From assembly GCF_000600295.1 (NCBI RefSeq), contig NZ_JEMG01000001.1:3725800-3789799 (forward strand): a stretch of 64,000 nt of DNA, read 5' to 3'. Shown piece after piece: positions 9,212 to 18,092 of the stretch. The stretch's first letter is position 1, and the number at the start of each line of letters is the position of its first letter. The notes beneath the pieces are model-generated. The model did not search any database. It was not told the origin of the DNA and worked only from the letters and a program-made list of their open reading frames with translations. A program made the translations under genes and the position numbers. Origin of the DNA: Hylemonella gracilis str. Niagara R (GTDB lineage Bacteria; Pseudomonadota; Gammaproteobacteria; Burkholderiales; Burkholderiaceae_C).

Positions 9212-11437
9212 TCAGGCCTTCAGGTAATCCACCCGACCGCCCAGCCAGCGCGCCACATGCCGCTCGGCCAGGGCCGGGTACCGCGCCAGCATCAACGCAG
9301 CGGTCTGCCGCGCCCAGTCCAGCACGACCCCATCGGTGGCAAGGTCGGCGAAACGCAGCAGGGCTGCGCCGGACTGGCGCGCACCCAGGAATTCGCCCGG
9401 ACCGCGGATCTCCAGGTCGCGCCGCGCGATCTCGAAACCGTCGTTGGTCTCGGCCATGGCCTTGAGGCGCTCGCGCGCAGTCTGGCCCAGGCGCGGCGCG
9501 TCTCCGGTGGAATAGAGCAGCACGCAGGCCGAAGCCTGGGCCCCGCGCCCCACCCGCCCGCGCAATTGGTGCAACTGCGAGAGGCCGAAACGTTCCGCAT
9601 GCTCAATCACCATCAGCGTGGCGTTGGGCACGTCCACACCCACCTCAATCACCGTGGTGCTGACCAGCAAGCCCATGCGGCCAGCGACGAACTCGGCCAT
9701 CACAGCCTGCTTCTCGGGGGGCGGCAGGCGCGAGTGCAGCAGGCCGACCTGGATGCCGCCCTCGCCGCCACGCGGCGACGCGGGCTGGCCATGATTCAAG
9801 GCAGCGGTCAACTCGGCGTGCGTGGCCGTGGCATTCGTCAGATCCACGGCCTCGCTCTCCTCGATCAGCGGGCAGACCCAGTAGACCTGCCGCCCCTCGG
9901 CCAGCTGGGCGCGGATGCGCTCGATCAGCTCCGGGCGGCGCTGCTCCGAGATCACGCGGGTCACGATGGGGCTGCGCCCCGGCGGTAGCTCGTCCAGCGT
10001 GGACACATCGAGGTCGGCGTAATAGCTCATGGCCAGGGTGCGCGGGATGGGCGTGGCGCTCATCATCAGCATGTGCGGTTCCTCGCCATCCTCCCCGCCG
10101 CTCCCATCGCTGTTGGCGCCCTGGTCAGACCGGACTTTCTCGCGCAAAGCCAGCCTCTGCGCCACACCGAAGCGGTGCTGCTCGTCCACGATGGCCAGGC
10201 CCAGTTTGTGGAAGTGCACCTTGTCCTGGATCACCGCGTGCGTGCCGACGATGAGCTGGGCCCCGCCCTGCTCGGGCGCGCGCGCGATCGCCTCCAGCGT
10301 CTCACGCCGCTCCTTCGTCTTTTGCCCGCCCGCGAGCCAGGCCACGCGCACGCCCAGCGGCGTCAGCCAGTCCACCAGCTTCTTGACATGCTGACTGGCC
10401 AATATCTCGGTGGGGGCCATCAGCACGCATTGGTATCCGGCATCAATGCACACCGCCGCAGCCAGCGCGGCCACCACGGTCTTGCCGCTGCCCACGTCGC
10501 CCTGCAGCAGCCGGTGCATGGGCGAGGGGCGGGCCAGGTCCTGCGCGATTTCCTCGCTCACACGGCGCTGCGCCGCCGTGAGCGCGAAGGGCAGCACGGC
10601 CAGCAGCCGTTCATGCAAGCCCTGGTCATCGGGGCCGGGTCGAATTCGCAGGGCAGGCGCACGCCGTTGGGCCTGCGCCTGCCTGGCCTGCAGCTGAGAG
10701 AGCTGCTGCGCCAGCAACTCCTCGGCCTTCAAGCGCAACCAGGCCGGATGGCTGCGGTCCTGCAAGGCGGCGAGCGACACCTCGGGACCCGGGTGGTGCA
10801 GGTAATCCAGCGCGGCGTGCAAAGGCCAGTCGGCCAGCACTTGTGGCCCGCCGGGCCAGGACTGCAGGGCCTGCGGCGGCAGGGTCTCGTCCAGCACCAG
10901 CTTGTCCAGCGCGCGGCCCACGGCCTTGCGCAAATAGGCCTGCGGCAACCCCGCCGTGGTCGGGTACACGGGCGTCAGCGCCTGGGCCAGGGGCGCACCG
11001 GCCTGCACGGCCTTGCATTCGGGGTGCACCATTTCGCGCCCCAGAAATCCCCCACGCACTTCACCACGCACCCGCACACGCTGGCCCACGGCCAACAGCT
11101 TCTGCTGTGAAGGGTAAAAGTTCAGAAAACGCAGCAACAGCGTGTGCCCCGCTTCGTCCTCGATGCGCACGATCAGCTGCCGGCGCGCGCGCACCTCAAC
11201 GCGGTTGTCGCGCACCACACCCTCGACCTGAGCCAGGTCCCCGTCGCGCAACTCGGCGATGGCCATCAGCCGTGTCTCGTCCTCGTAGCGCAGGGGCAGG
11301 TGCAGGGCCAGGTCCATGTCGCTGTCCAGGCCCAGGCGGCGCATGGCCTTCTGCGGCGCGCTCAGCGGCTTGTCGGCCTTGTCCTGGCGAGTTGGAGCCT
11401 TGTCGACATGTTCGCGTACGGCGGGCATGGGCGGCAT
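9212..11437 (-). CDS. recG: ATP-dependent DNA helicase RecG
   Basis: A 741-residue superfamily 2 helicase that reverses stalled forks and migrates Holliday junctions. An N-terminal wedge/OB region is followed by the helicase core with Walker A (LLQGDVGSGKTVVA), the DEQH box (AIVDEQHRFGVAQR), the TAT-like MMSATPIPRTL and motif VI (QLRGRVGRG). The frame is open further upstream, but those residues are arginine-rich and atypical; ATG 11437 (or 11428) fits the family length of about 700. It is divergent from the CheW-fusion gene. Confidence 0.96.
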   Translation of the reverse strand: MPPMPAVREHVDKAPTRQDKADKPLSAPQKAMRRLGLDSDMDLALHLPLRYEDETRLMAIAELRDGDLAQVEGVVRDNRVEVRARRQLIVRIEDEAGHTLLLRFLNFYPSQQKLLAVGQRVRVRGEVRGGFLGREMVHPECKAVQAGAPLAQALTPVYPTTAGLPQAYLRKAVGRALDKLVLDETLPPQALQSWPGGPQVLADWPLHAALDYLHHPGPEVSLAALQDRSHPAWLRLKAEELLAQQLSQLQARQAQAQRRAPALRIRPGPDDQGLHERLLAVLPFALTAAQRRVSEEIAQDLARPSPMHRLLQGDVGSGKTVVAALAAAVCIDAGYQCVLMAPTEILASQHVKKLVDWLTPLGVRVAWLAGGQKTKERRETLEAIARAPEQGGAQLIVGTHAVIQDKVHFHKLGLAIVDEQHRFGVAQRLALREKVRSDQGANSDGSGGEDGEEPHMLMMSATPIPRTLAMSYYADLDVSTLDELPPGRSPIVTRVISEQRRPELIERIRAQLAEGRQVYWVCPLIEESEAVDLTNATATHAELTAALNHGQPASPRGGEGGIQVGLLHSRLPPPEKQAVMAEFVAGRMGLLVSTTVIEVGVDVPNATLMVIEHAERFGLSQLHQLRGRVGRGAQASACVLLYSTGDAPRLGQTARERLKAMAETNDGFEIARRDLEIRGPGEFLGARQSGAALLRFADLATDGVVLDWARQTAALMLARYPALAERHVARWLGGRVDYLKA

Positions 11438-11485
11438 TGTGGCGCAGACCCACCGGGCGCCGCGTGGTCGGGGCACGATGGCATC

Positions 11486-11507
11486 GTTACAGATCTCGAT
11501 ATGTAAC
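11486..11507. promoter_or_regulatory. Dyad GTTACA-N10-TGTAAC between recG and the CheW-fusion gene
   Basis: A perfect inverted repeat (GTTACA at 11486-11491, TGTAAC at 11502-11507) in the divergent gap of 180 bp. It has the size and symmetry of a dimeric operator. The cognate regulator is unknown. Confidence 0.4.
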
Positions 11508-11532
11508 CGGCACAGCTCTTGCGTGGTGCCCG

Positions 11533-11553
11533 GCGTGGGGCCTGGCCCCACGC
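11533..11553. promoter_or_regulatory. Perfect 10-1-10 palindrome upstream of the CheW-fusion gene
   Basis: GCGTGGGGCC, a central T, then its exact reverse complement. As RNA it would fold into a strong stem but has no T-run after it, so it is unlikely to be an intrinsic terminator. It may be an operator or a leader hairpin of the gene starting at 11618. Confidence 0.4.
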
Positions 11554-11617
11554 GCAGACTCCACAACTAGAAGCGTTTCCTGCCCCAGGGAGGGAACGAA
11601 CCAGTGAAGAAATCAAA

Positions 11618-14347
11618 ATGGACAACAAGAAGACAAAGCTGCAAACGGATACTTACCTGCCCTACATGCGCGACGTGGTGCGTTGCGAGCAGTCGCTGCG
11701 CGAGCTCAACCAGATGTGGCGCATGATCGAATCCTCCGCCAAGATGAACTGCCCGCGCGAGGCGCAGACCATCCTGCCCATCATGGCGGCGACGCGCGCG
11801 GGCTTTGGCCGGCTCGAGCAAGAGTTGGTGGACAGCCTGGCCGGCGAGAAGGTGGCCAATGTGCTGGCCGCCATTGGCGCCAAGGCGCATTACGTGATCG
11901 ACATCATGGTGCGCAACCTCTATGAACGCACCGCCGACGTGGGTTTTCTCGCGACCGATCGCGAACTCTGCGCCTTCGTCGCGTCGGCCCAGCAGGCCAC
12001 GCAGGGCCCGGACGAAGACACCATCGACGCCATCCGCGCGCGCCTCTTCGCCTACCGCAGCAAGTACACCGTCTACGACGAGATCATGCTGCTGGACCTG
12101 CAGGGCAATGTGCTGGTGCAGCTGGACCCGGAGTCGCCCGTCGAAGGCAGCAGCGACGCGCTGATCGGCCAGACGCTGGAGAGCGACAGCTTCGTCGAGA
12201 CCTTCCGCGCCAGCGACCTGCGCCCCGGCAAGGCCCAGGCACTGATCTACTCGCGCCGCATGCACCACCCGGACACGGGCGCCGTGGTCGGGCTGCTCTG
12301 CCTCTGCTTTGATTTCGAGAACGAGATGCGCGGCATCTTCCGCTCGCACCGCGACCCGGAAGGCCGCTCCAACATGCTGCTGCTCGACGGCGAGGCCCGC
12401 GTGATCGCCAGCGCGGACGAGCACTGGATCGCCCCCGGCACCATCGTGCCGGTCAACCTCGACGGCGCGCCGCAGCTGCAGATCCACGAAGGCCGCGAGT
12501 ACCTGATCCGCACCTTCCACGCCGAGGGTTACCAGGGCTACATGGGCCCCACGGGCTGGCGCGGGCAGTTGATGATCCCGGTGGATCTGGCCTTCTCGGG
12601 CGGCACGCGCAGCACCCTGGCCTCGTTGGCCCCGACCCAGGCCGCCGGCCTGCTGCAGCACGCGCGCAACTTCAGCCCGCCGTTGCACGAAATCATCACC
12701 GCCACCGAAACCATCCGCCGTGTGGTCTGGAACGGGCAGGTCATCACCGCCGACCAGCAGGACATCTTCGTGGACGACGGACTGCCGAAGCGGCGCCGCT
12801 CCGACGCCAATGGCGGCGAGCAGAAGGCCAAGCTCAAGACCATCCTGGACCAGATCAGCGAAACCGGCTCGCGCAGCAACGCGCTGTTTTCGCAGTCCAT
12901 CCGCGACCTCTACGAAACCGTGCTGGAAACCAAGCAGCAAGACGGCGAGTTCCTCTCGCAGCTGCTGGTGGACCTGCTGGACCGCAACCTTTACGAACGC
13001 GCGGACGACTGCCGCTGGTGGGCGTTGACGCCCGAGCTGCGCACCGCGCTGGCCGAGCCCGTGATCGCGCCGGAGGAAGCACGCAAGCTGCACGACATCC
13101 TGGCCTACATCCATGGTCTGTACACGGTCTACACCCAGCTTTTCGTCTACGACCGCGAGGGCCAGGTGATCGCGCGCTCGCGCCGCTCGGGCGAACACGC
13201 GAATGCGGGCGACGAGAGCGTGGACGCGGCCACGCTGGCGCGCGTGCGCGGCTTGGCCGATGACCAGGCCTACCACGTCAGCGCCTTCGAGCCCACGCCC
13301 TTCTACGGCGGCAAGCCCACCTACATCTACCACGCGGCCGTGCGCGCGCCCGGAGGTGGCGTGGTCGGCGGCATCGGCATCGTCTTCGACGCCGCCACCG
13401 AGTTCGAGGCCATGCTGCGCAGCGGCCTGGCCCAGCGCCAGGGCACGGGTTATTTCACCAACCGCGCTGGCCGCATCATCGCCAGCACCGACCCGGCGCA
13501 CCCGGTGGGCGAGCAACTGCGCGACCCAGCCCTGCTCGCCGTGCTGCGCGAGCTGCCCAAGGGCAGCAGCGTCTCGCGCATCGTCGAGCACGACGGACAC
13601 TACGCCGTGATGGGCTGCGCGGCCGGCCAGGGCTACCGGGAGTTCAAGGTCAGTGACGGTTACGAGGAAGACGTGCTCTCCGTGGTCTTCCAGCCCCTGG
13701 GCGCGGTGCAAAGCCACGGCCGTTCGCAGCGGACCGACCAGGCCATCGAAGACAGCGGCTACGGCGGTGATGGCCGCCAGCGCAAGACCTACGCCACCTT
13801 CCACTGCGGGGGGGACCTGCTGGCCCTGCCGGCCGTCCATGTGCTCGAAGCCCTGCCCGCCAGCGCGCTCTCGGCCCGCATGGGCAACGGCGGCCCGGGC
13901 ACGGGTGCGGGCGCGTCCGGCAAGGGCACGCCAGGTCCGAAATACCAGGGACGCATCGGCATGCTGGCGCCACAGGGCAATGACCGCATCGGCCACTTCG
14001 TCTGGGTGTTTGACCTGGCCTGGCTGCTGCACGAGCGCGTCGGCACGCTGGACGACAACAGCCAGATCATCATCGTGCGCCACGGCATGCACACGGCCGG
14101 GCTGCTGGTCGACGGTCTGCACGCCGTGCCCGAATTCGGTGACGAGCAGCTGATGCCCTCGCCCTTCGGTTCGGAGCAGAAGCTGCTGAGCCACTTCATC
14201 CGCGCCAACGGCGGCAACCTGCTGATCCAGCTGCTGGACCCGGCGGCCCTGCTGGCGCGCGTGACCCAAGGCGCGGCGGAGGCCACGACCAACCGGGCGG
14301 ACGCGGCCAACGTCGGCACGGCGGCCGCTCTGGCGCGCGCGGCCTGA
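11618..14347 (+). CDS. Soluble double Cache-like sensor protein with C-terminal CheW-like domain
   Basis: A 909-residue protein with no signal peptide and no convincing membrane segment. It contains two tandem copies of one module, about 356 residues apart: [19 protein letters not shown] near residue 100 and [19 protein letters not shown] near 457, each followed by YTVYD or YTVYTQ plus a Cache/PAS-like beta sheet ([26 protein letters not shown]) and a second sensor-like unit ([27 protein letters not shown]). Residues 720-885 form a CheW-like domain ([23 protein letters not shown] ... [21 protein letters not shown]). Coupling of a cytoplasmic sensor to chemotaxis arrays is inferred. It lies between recG and queA, far from the chemotaxis island. 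ATG 11618 begins a hydrophilic MDNKKTKLQ; longer starts are arginine-rich. Confidence 0.75.
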   Translation: MDNKKTKLQTDTYLPYMRDVVRCEQSLRELNQMWRMIESSAKMNCPREAQTILPIMAATRAGFGRLEQELVDSLAGEKVANVLAAIGAKAHYVIDIMVRNLYERTADVGFLATDRELCAFVASAQQATQGPDEDTIDAIRARLFAYRSKYTVYDEIMLLDLQGNVLVQLDPESPVEGSSDALIGQTLESDSFVETFRASDLRPGKAQALIYSRRMHHPDTGAVVGLLCLCFDFENEMRGIFRSHRDPEGRSNMLLLDGEARVIASADEHWIAPGTIVPVNLDGAPQLQIHEGREYLIRTFHAEGYQGYMGPTGWRGQLMIPVDLAFSGGTRSTLASLAPTQAAGLLQHARNFSPPLHEIITATETIRRVVWNGQVITADQQDIFVDDGLPKRRRSDANGGEQKAKLKTILDQISETGSRSNALFSQSIRDLYETVLETKQQDGEFLSQLLVDLLDRNLYERADDCRWWALTPELRTALAEPVIAPEEARKLHDILAYIHGLYTVYTQLFVYDREGQVIARSRRSGEHANAGDESVDAATLARVRGLADDQAYHVSAFEPTPFYGGKPTYIYHAAVRAPGGGVVGGIGIVFDAATEFEAMLRSGLAQRQGTGYFTNRAGRIIASTDPAHPVGEQLRDPALLAVLRELPKGSSVSRIVEHDGHYAVMGCAAGQGYREFKVSDGYEEDVLSVVFQPLGAVQSHGRSQRTDQAIEDSGYGGDGRQRKTYATFHCGGDLLALPAVHVLEALPASALSARMGNGGPGTGAGASGKGTPGPKYQGRIGMLAPQGNDRIGHFVWVFDLAWLLHERVGTLDDNSQIIIVRHGMHTAGLLVDGLHAVPEFGDEQLMPSPFGSEQKLLSHFIRANGGNLLIQLLDPAALLARVTQGAAEATTNRADAANVGTAAALARAA

Positions 14348-14381
14348 ACGCCTGCGGCAAGGAGGCCGCGCGACAGATCAG

Positions 14382-14423
14382 GCGAGAGGCCCGGATGAGA
14401 GAATCACGGCCTCTCGCTTTTTT
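14382..14423 (+). terminator. Rho-independent terminator after the CheW-fusion gene
   Basis: A perfect 10-bp stem, GCGAGAGGCC (14382-14391) with GGCCTCTCGC (14408-14417), a 16-nt loop, and six T residues directly after. It lies 35 bp past the stop codon and separates that gene from queA. Confidence 0.9.
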
Positions 14424-14462
14424 CTTGATCCCTTGGAACGGGCCCGTCCGGCCCTCAAGCCC

Positions 14463-15581
14463 ATGCCGCATTCCTCCGCCTCCAGCGCGTCGCAGCCCCT
14501 TTCCACACCGTCGGCCCGCGTCCACACCCTGAGCGACTTCGACTTCGCTCTGCCCCCCGAACTCATCGCCCAGCACCCCGCGCCCGAACGCAGCGCCTCG
14601 CGCCTGCTCGATGGGCGTGACAGCCGGCCCGGCGCGCAGCCGGTGGACCGCATCTTTCGCGAGCTGCCGCAACTGCTGCAAGCCGGTGACCTGCTGGTCT
14701 TCAACGACACCAAGGTGGTCAAGGCGCGTTTGTTTGGCAACAAGCCAGCCCCCACCCGAGGCGCAAGCTCCCCCATCGGCGGCAAGCTGGAACTGCTGAT
14801 TGAGCGCGTGCTGACGAACCACGAAGTCGTGGCCCACATGAAGGTCAGCAAGAAACCCGCCGTGGGCACCGTGCTGGAGATGACCGGCGGCTACACCGCC
14901 ACGCTGCTGGGCCGCTGGCCTGATGAAGACGGGAAACTGTTCCGCCTGCGCTTCAGCGACGAACCGCATGCCCTGATGGAACAGCACGGCCACGTTCCCC
15001 TGCCGCCGTACATCCAACACAGCGACAGTGCCGACGACGTGGCGCGTTACCAGACCGTCTTCGCCGCCAAGCCCGGCGCTGCCGCCGCGCCCACCGCCGC
15101 CCTGCACTTCGACGAAAGCGTGCTGGCCGCACTCGACGCACGCGGCGTGCGGCGCGCCAACGTCACCCTGCACGTCGGCGCCGGCACCTTCTCACCCGTC
15201 AAGACCGAGAACCTGGCCGAACACCGCATGCACCGCGAGTGGTACGAGGTGCCCGCTGCCACGCAACAGGCCATCCGGGAAACCAAAGCCCAGGGCGGTC
15301 GTATCGTCGCCGTGGGCACCACCACCATCCGCACGCTGGAATCCTGGGCGAAAACTGGTGCGGCCAGCGGCGACACCGACATCTTCATCACCCCGGGCTT
15401 TGAATTCAAGGTGGCCGACCTGCTGGTCACCAACTTCCATCTGCCCAAGTCCACGCTGATGATGCTGGTCAGCGCCTTCGCGGGCTTCGGGCACATCATG
15501 GGGCTGTACCGGCATGCGATCGCGCAGCGGTATCGGTTTTTCAGTTATGGGGATGCGATGGTGTTGGAGCGTGCGCGGTGA
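14463..15581 (+). CDS. queA: S-adenosylmethionine:tRNA ribosyltransferase-isomerase
   Basis: A 372-residue QueA, which transfers and isomerises the ribosyl part of SAM onto preQ1 at the tRNA wobble position to form epoxyqueuosine. Recognisable segments are the start [51 protein letters not shown] and [30 protein letters not shown] (quoted in parts). ATG 14463 is used; an in-frame ATG 30 bp upstream lies close to the terminator. Its pathway partner tgt is in the window but about 12 kb away and not in the same operon. Confidence 0.96.
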   Translation: MPHSSASSASQPLSTPSARVHTLSDFDFALPPELIAQHPAPERSASRLLDGRDSRPGAQPVDRIFRELPQLLQAGDLLVFNDTKVVKARLFGNKPAPTRGASSPIGGKLELLIERVLTNHEVVAHMKVSKKPAVGTVLEMTGGYTATLLGRWPDEDGKLFRLRFSDEPHALMEQHGHVPLPPYIQHSDSADDVARYQTVFAAKPGAAAAPTAALHFDESVLAALDARGVRRANVTLHVGAGTFSPVKTENLAEHRMHREWYEVPAATQQAIRETKAQGGRIVAVGTTTIRTLESWAKTGAASGDTDIFITPGFEFKVADLLVTNFHLPKSTLMMLVSAFAGFGHIMGLYRHAIAQRYRFFSYGDAMVLERAR

Positions 15582-15796
15582 TATGCCACCTTCGAACTTT
15601 TGTTCTCGGCCATGAGCGGTCATAGGCCTGGCGGCCCAGAAGCGGACGCCAAATTACCCAATTTGGGGATAGGTCGTGGCTGAACTGGTAGGCACAATGG
15701 GCTTCAACAGTCTGCAGTATTTAATCGATTGCAAAGCCATGTTGCAAGCCAACTTCAGGAGGATCTGATGGCCAGAATATCGATCACGCGCCAGTT

Positions 15797-15819
15797 TATA
15801 GAGCGGGTTTTGCTCTATA
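15797..15819. other. Hairpin next to the cassette insertion point
   Basis: A perfect 8-bp stem TATAGAGC / GCTCTATA with a 7-nt loop, ending seven bases before the G|TT crossover point at 15826/15827. The 15582-15826 gap between queA and the cassette otherwise shows no gene. The hairpin may be part of an eroded recombination site, but no RYYYAAC partner is visible upstream. Confidence 0.35.
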
Positions 15820-15826
15820 CATTACG

Positions 15827-16514
15827 TTAGCTGCCTATGGAAACGTGGCAAACCATTCTTCTCGCCTTGGGTGGCAACGCCGCTTTGCTTGCGGTGCTTG
15901 GCATCCTTGCAAAGTCTCTGCTAGAGAAGTTGATCACTCGTGACACCAAGCGTTTTGAGTCCGAACTCAAGGCCAAGTCCGATGCCACGATCGAGCACCT
16001 GAAGAATGAACTCCAGCTCAGAACCATTGAGCACCAAGTACGCTTTTCACGTCTGCATGAAAAGCGAGCAAGTGTCATTGCTGAGCTAAACGGTCATCTA
16101 GCCGAAGTGCTGTGGGAAGCGGAAAGCTTCCTTTCACCGATGCAGTGGGTTGGTGAACCGCCACAAGAAGAAAAGCATCGCAATGCGATGAACAAGCTCG
16201 CCGAATTCTTTCGCTTCTTTGACAAACATCGAATCTATCTTCCAATCGAGTTGTGCGAGTCACTGCAGGAGCTGGCAATGCAGGTTCGGCGTCATGTGAT
16301 CAACTTTGGTGTGTACGTGAAGTTTGATGACGTCACCCTCAACGACCACACGCGCGCTCAAAAGGAGAAAGCGTGGAATGAAGGGTGGGATGCAATCAAG
16401 ATTCAAGTTCCGCAAGCGCGGACGGCTTTAGAAAACGAGTTCCGCGTGCTACTAGGGCAGGCAGCTAACCCGTCCTTGCAGCGGACCGCCTCCGGCGGCC
16501 GCTGAAGCCTAACG
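15827..16514 (+). mobile_element. Integron gene cassette 1
   Basis: The left boundary is G|TTAGCTGCC (crossover after 15826) and the right boundary is G|TTAAAC (after 16514). Near the right end, GGCAGCTAAC (16460-16469) is the exact 10-base reverse complement of GTTAGCTGCC at the left end (15826-15835). When circularised, the 688-bp unit would therefore carry a complete attC site with fully complementary outer arms. It holds one ORF reading towards the attC, as cassettes do, and base composition is far lower in GC than its neighbours. No integrase gene is visible, so this is either an integrase-less cassette cluster or a stray insertion. Confidence 0.8.
15837..16505 (+). CDS. Cassette-borne membrane-anchored coiled-coil protein, unknown function
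   Basis: A 222-residue protein with one N-terminal membrane segment (about residues 6-30, TILLALGGNAALLAVLGILA) followed by a charged, probably coiled-coil region (KRFESELKAKSDATIEHLKNEL) and a helical cytoplasmic body. The last residues, ANPSLQRTASGGR, are translated from the attC site, an arrangement often seen in cassette proteins. The ATG is only 10 bp inside the cassette and has no visible ribosome site. Codon use is much less GC-biased than in flanking genes. I do not recognise a function. Confidence 0.75.
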   Translation: METWQTILLALGGNAALLAVLGILAKSLLEKLITRDTKRFESELKAKSDATIEHLKNELQLRTIEHQVRFSRLHEKRASVIAELNGHLAEVLWEAESFLSPMQWVGEPPQEEKHRNAMNKLAEFFRFFDKHRIYLPIELCESLQELAMQVRRHVINFGVYVKFDDVTLNDHTRAQKEKAWNEGWDAIKIQVPQARTALENEFRVLLGQAANPSLQRTASGGR

Positions 16515-16520
16515 TTAAAC
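16460..16520. repeat. attC recombination site of cassette 1
   Basis: The outer arm AGCTAAC (16463-16469) is followed by an inner hairpin: CAGCGGACCGCC (16479-16490) pairs with GGCGGCCGCTG (16494-16504) with a single unpaired A at 16485. It ends AACG|TTAAAC at 16511-16520. Imperfect inner arms with an extrahelical base and a GTT crossover triplet are the defining structure of attC sites recognised by integron integrases. Confidence 0.8.
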
Positions 16521-17012
16521 GGCGGCATTCATAGATACTTGACCGTCTGCTATGGGTCGGAAGTGACCAGCTCACATAATGTATCGCCTAGGGCGATTCC
16601 GTTCGGATTCACAGGAGAAACGTAATGGCAAACATGGCCACGGTGGAAATCAAGGCTTACGTTCCCGCAAGAGATATCGACCTATCAAAGCGCTTCTACG
16701 CTGATTTGGGGTTCGAAATTGAATCGCTATCGGACGACTTGGCCTATCTTCATGCGGGTGCTTGCAGTTTCTTGCTTCAACGTTTTTATGTGAAAGAACA
16801 CGCAGAAAATTTCATGATGCACATGCTGGTACAAGATGTAGAAGCTTGGTGGAGTCGCGTTGAGTCTCAGCAAATGGCAAAAAAATACGGCGTTCGTGTA
16901 AATCCCCCAGAGAACAGGCCCTGGGGAATCCGCGACTTCACCATCGACGATCCCAGCAGTGTTTTGTGGCGCATTGGTCAAGTCATCGACAGCGCAGAAC
17001 AGACCGCTTAAC
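16515..17012 (+). mobile_element. Putative second integron cassette, attC degenerate
   Basis: It begins at the GTTAAAC crossover (T at 16515) and carries the VOC gene. At its right end GCTTAAC (17006-17012) overlaps the stop codon and matches the complement of GTTAAAC at six of seven bases, as expected for the left arm of its attC. No hairpin or closing GTT was found in 17013-17097, so the site looks truncated or decayed. Confidence 0.5.
16625..17011 (+). CDS. VOC-superfamily (glyoxalase/bleomycin-resistance-like) protein
   Basis: A 128-residue protein with the vicinal-oxygen-chelate pattern: VEIKAYVPARDIDLSKRFY at the start, a LGFEIESLSDDLAYLHAG strand pair, HMLVQDVEAWW in the middle and WGIRDFTIDDPSSVLWRIGQ at the end. 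Such domains occur in metal-dependent isomerases, dioxygenases and drug-binding proteins, and are frequent cassette cargo. AGGAGA lies ahead of the ATG at 16625. The substrate cannot be told; antibiotic resistance should not be assumed. Lower GC than chromosomal neighbours. Confidence 0.75.
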   Translation: MANMATVEIKAYVPARDIDLSKRFYADLGFEIESLSDDLAYLHAGACSFLLQRFYVKEHAENFMMHMLVQDVEAWWSRVESQQMAKKYGVRVNPPENRPWGIRDFTIDDPSSVLWRIGQVIDSAEQTA

Positions 17013-17097
17013 CTCGATCTTGTGAAGCCCACTTCGAATCGGCACGGCTTGCGCATGAGGCACTTGGCGATACATGCCGCGCCGCCCCAGCCAACCA

Positions 17098-17991
17098 TCA
17101 ATCCCTGAAGTAACCCGCCCCCGCCAGATCGGCCATCAACCCCGGCCCCGTCGGCGCCCACCCCAGTTGCCCGCGCGTCCACGCACTCGACGCCGGCATG
17201 TCCATGGCCGCGAAGCCGGCCAGCCATTTGAAGTGCACGGCGGCTTCCTCACGCGTGAGGCTGCGCACCGGCAACCCCAGGCCCCGGCCGATGGCTTCGG
17301 CGATCTGCTTGAAGGGCAGGCCTTCTTCCGCAGCACCGTGGTAACGCGCCCCGGCCGCGCCGCGTTCGACCGCGAGGCGGAACAGGGCGGCGGCGTCCTG
17401 GCGATGCACCGCTGACCAGCGGTTCTGGCCATCGCCCACATAAGCAGCAAACCCGGCTTCGCGCGCGAAGCGGATCAGGGCGGGCACGAAGCCATGGTCG
17501 CCCACGCCATGCGTGGTGGGCGCCAGGCGCACGGCCATGGCGCGCACGCCCTGGCTCAGGAAGCCCATGGCCGTGGCTTCGGACACGCGGGGGTAGGCCT
17601 GCGGGTCCACGGGCGGTTGATCGGTCTCCAAGGCCGGCCGCCCCTGAACCAGATGCGCCAGGCCAGCGGTCACGACCAGGGGCCGGCCCGAGCCCTTGAG
17701 GGTTTCGCCCAGGGCCTCGATGGCACGGCGATCCAGCGCGCAGTTGTCGGCGAAGCGGGAGAAGTCATGGTTGAAGGCGGTATGGATCACGCCGTCGGCC
17801 GCCACCGCGCCCGCGCGCAGGCTGTCCAGGTCTTCCAGCGTGCCGCGCTGGGCCTCGGCGCCCTGGGCCTTCAACGCCGCCGCCGCTTCGTCGGACCGCA
17901 CCAGGCCCAGCACGCGGTGGCCCGCGCCCAATAAATCCCGCACCACGGCCGAACCAACGAACCCGCTCGCACCCGTCACAAAAACACGCAT
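17098..17991 (-). CDS. NAD(P)-dependent epimerase/SDR-family oxidoreductase
   Basis: A 297-residue extended/atypical short-chain dehydrogenase. The nucleotide-binding motif is at the N-terminus (VFVTGASGFVGSAVVRDLL), followed by DGVIHTAFNHDF, a VVTAGLAHL strand and a C-terminal part with VRSLTREEAAVHFKWL. It is probably a soluble NADP-dependent oxidoreductase of unknown substrate. It is divergent from the MmyB-like regulator with a 101-bp gap, a common layout in which the regulator controls the oxidoreductase. Confidence 0.85.
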   Translation of the reverse strand: MRVFVTGASGFVGSAVVRDLLGAGHRVLGLVRSDEAAAALKAQGAEAQRGTLEDLDSLRAGAVAADGVIHTAFNHDFSRFADNCALDRRAIEALGETLKGSGRPLVVTAGLAHLVQGRPALETDQPPVDPQAYPRVSEATAMGFLSQGVRAMAVRLAPTTHGVGDHGFVPALIRFAREAGFAAYVGDGQNRWSAVHRQDAAALFRLAVERGAAGARYHGAAEEGLPFKQIAEAIGRGLGLPVRSLTREEAAVHFKWLAGFAAMDMPASSAWTRGQLGWAPTGPGLMADLAGAGYFRD

Positions 17992-18092
17992 CTTTCGCTC
18001 CTGTTGAAGAAAACAGGCCGCACTGTCCGCGTTCGGGCGATGGGGGTAAAGTCGGAACGTTATCGTAGTATGAAGACTGGCAGGATGAGTCC

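Noticed and set aside
11567-14269. 900-residue open frame antisense to the CheW-fusion gene
   Set aside because: Low-complexity composition; the plus-strand frame has recognisable domains and codon structure.
15582-15826. Possible integrase gene or attI site upstream of the cassettes
   Set aside because: No open frame with tyrosine-recombinase motifs and no RYYYAAC arm pairing with the crossover; only one hairpin is visible.
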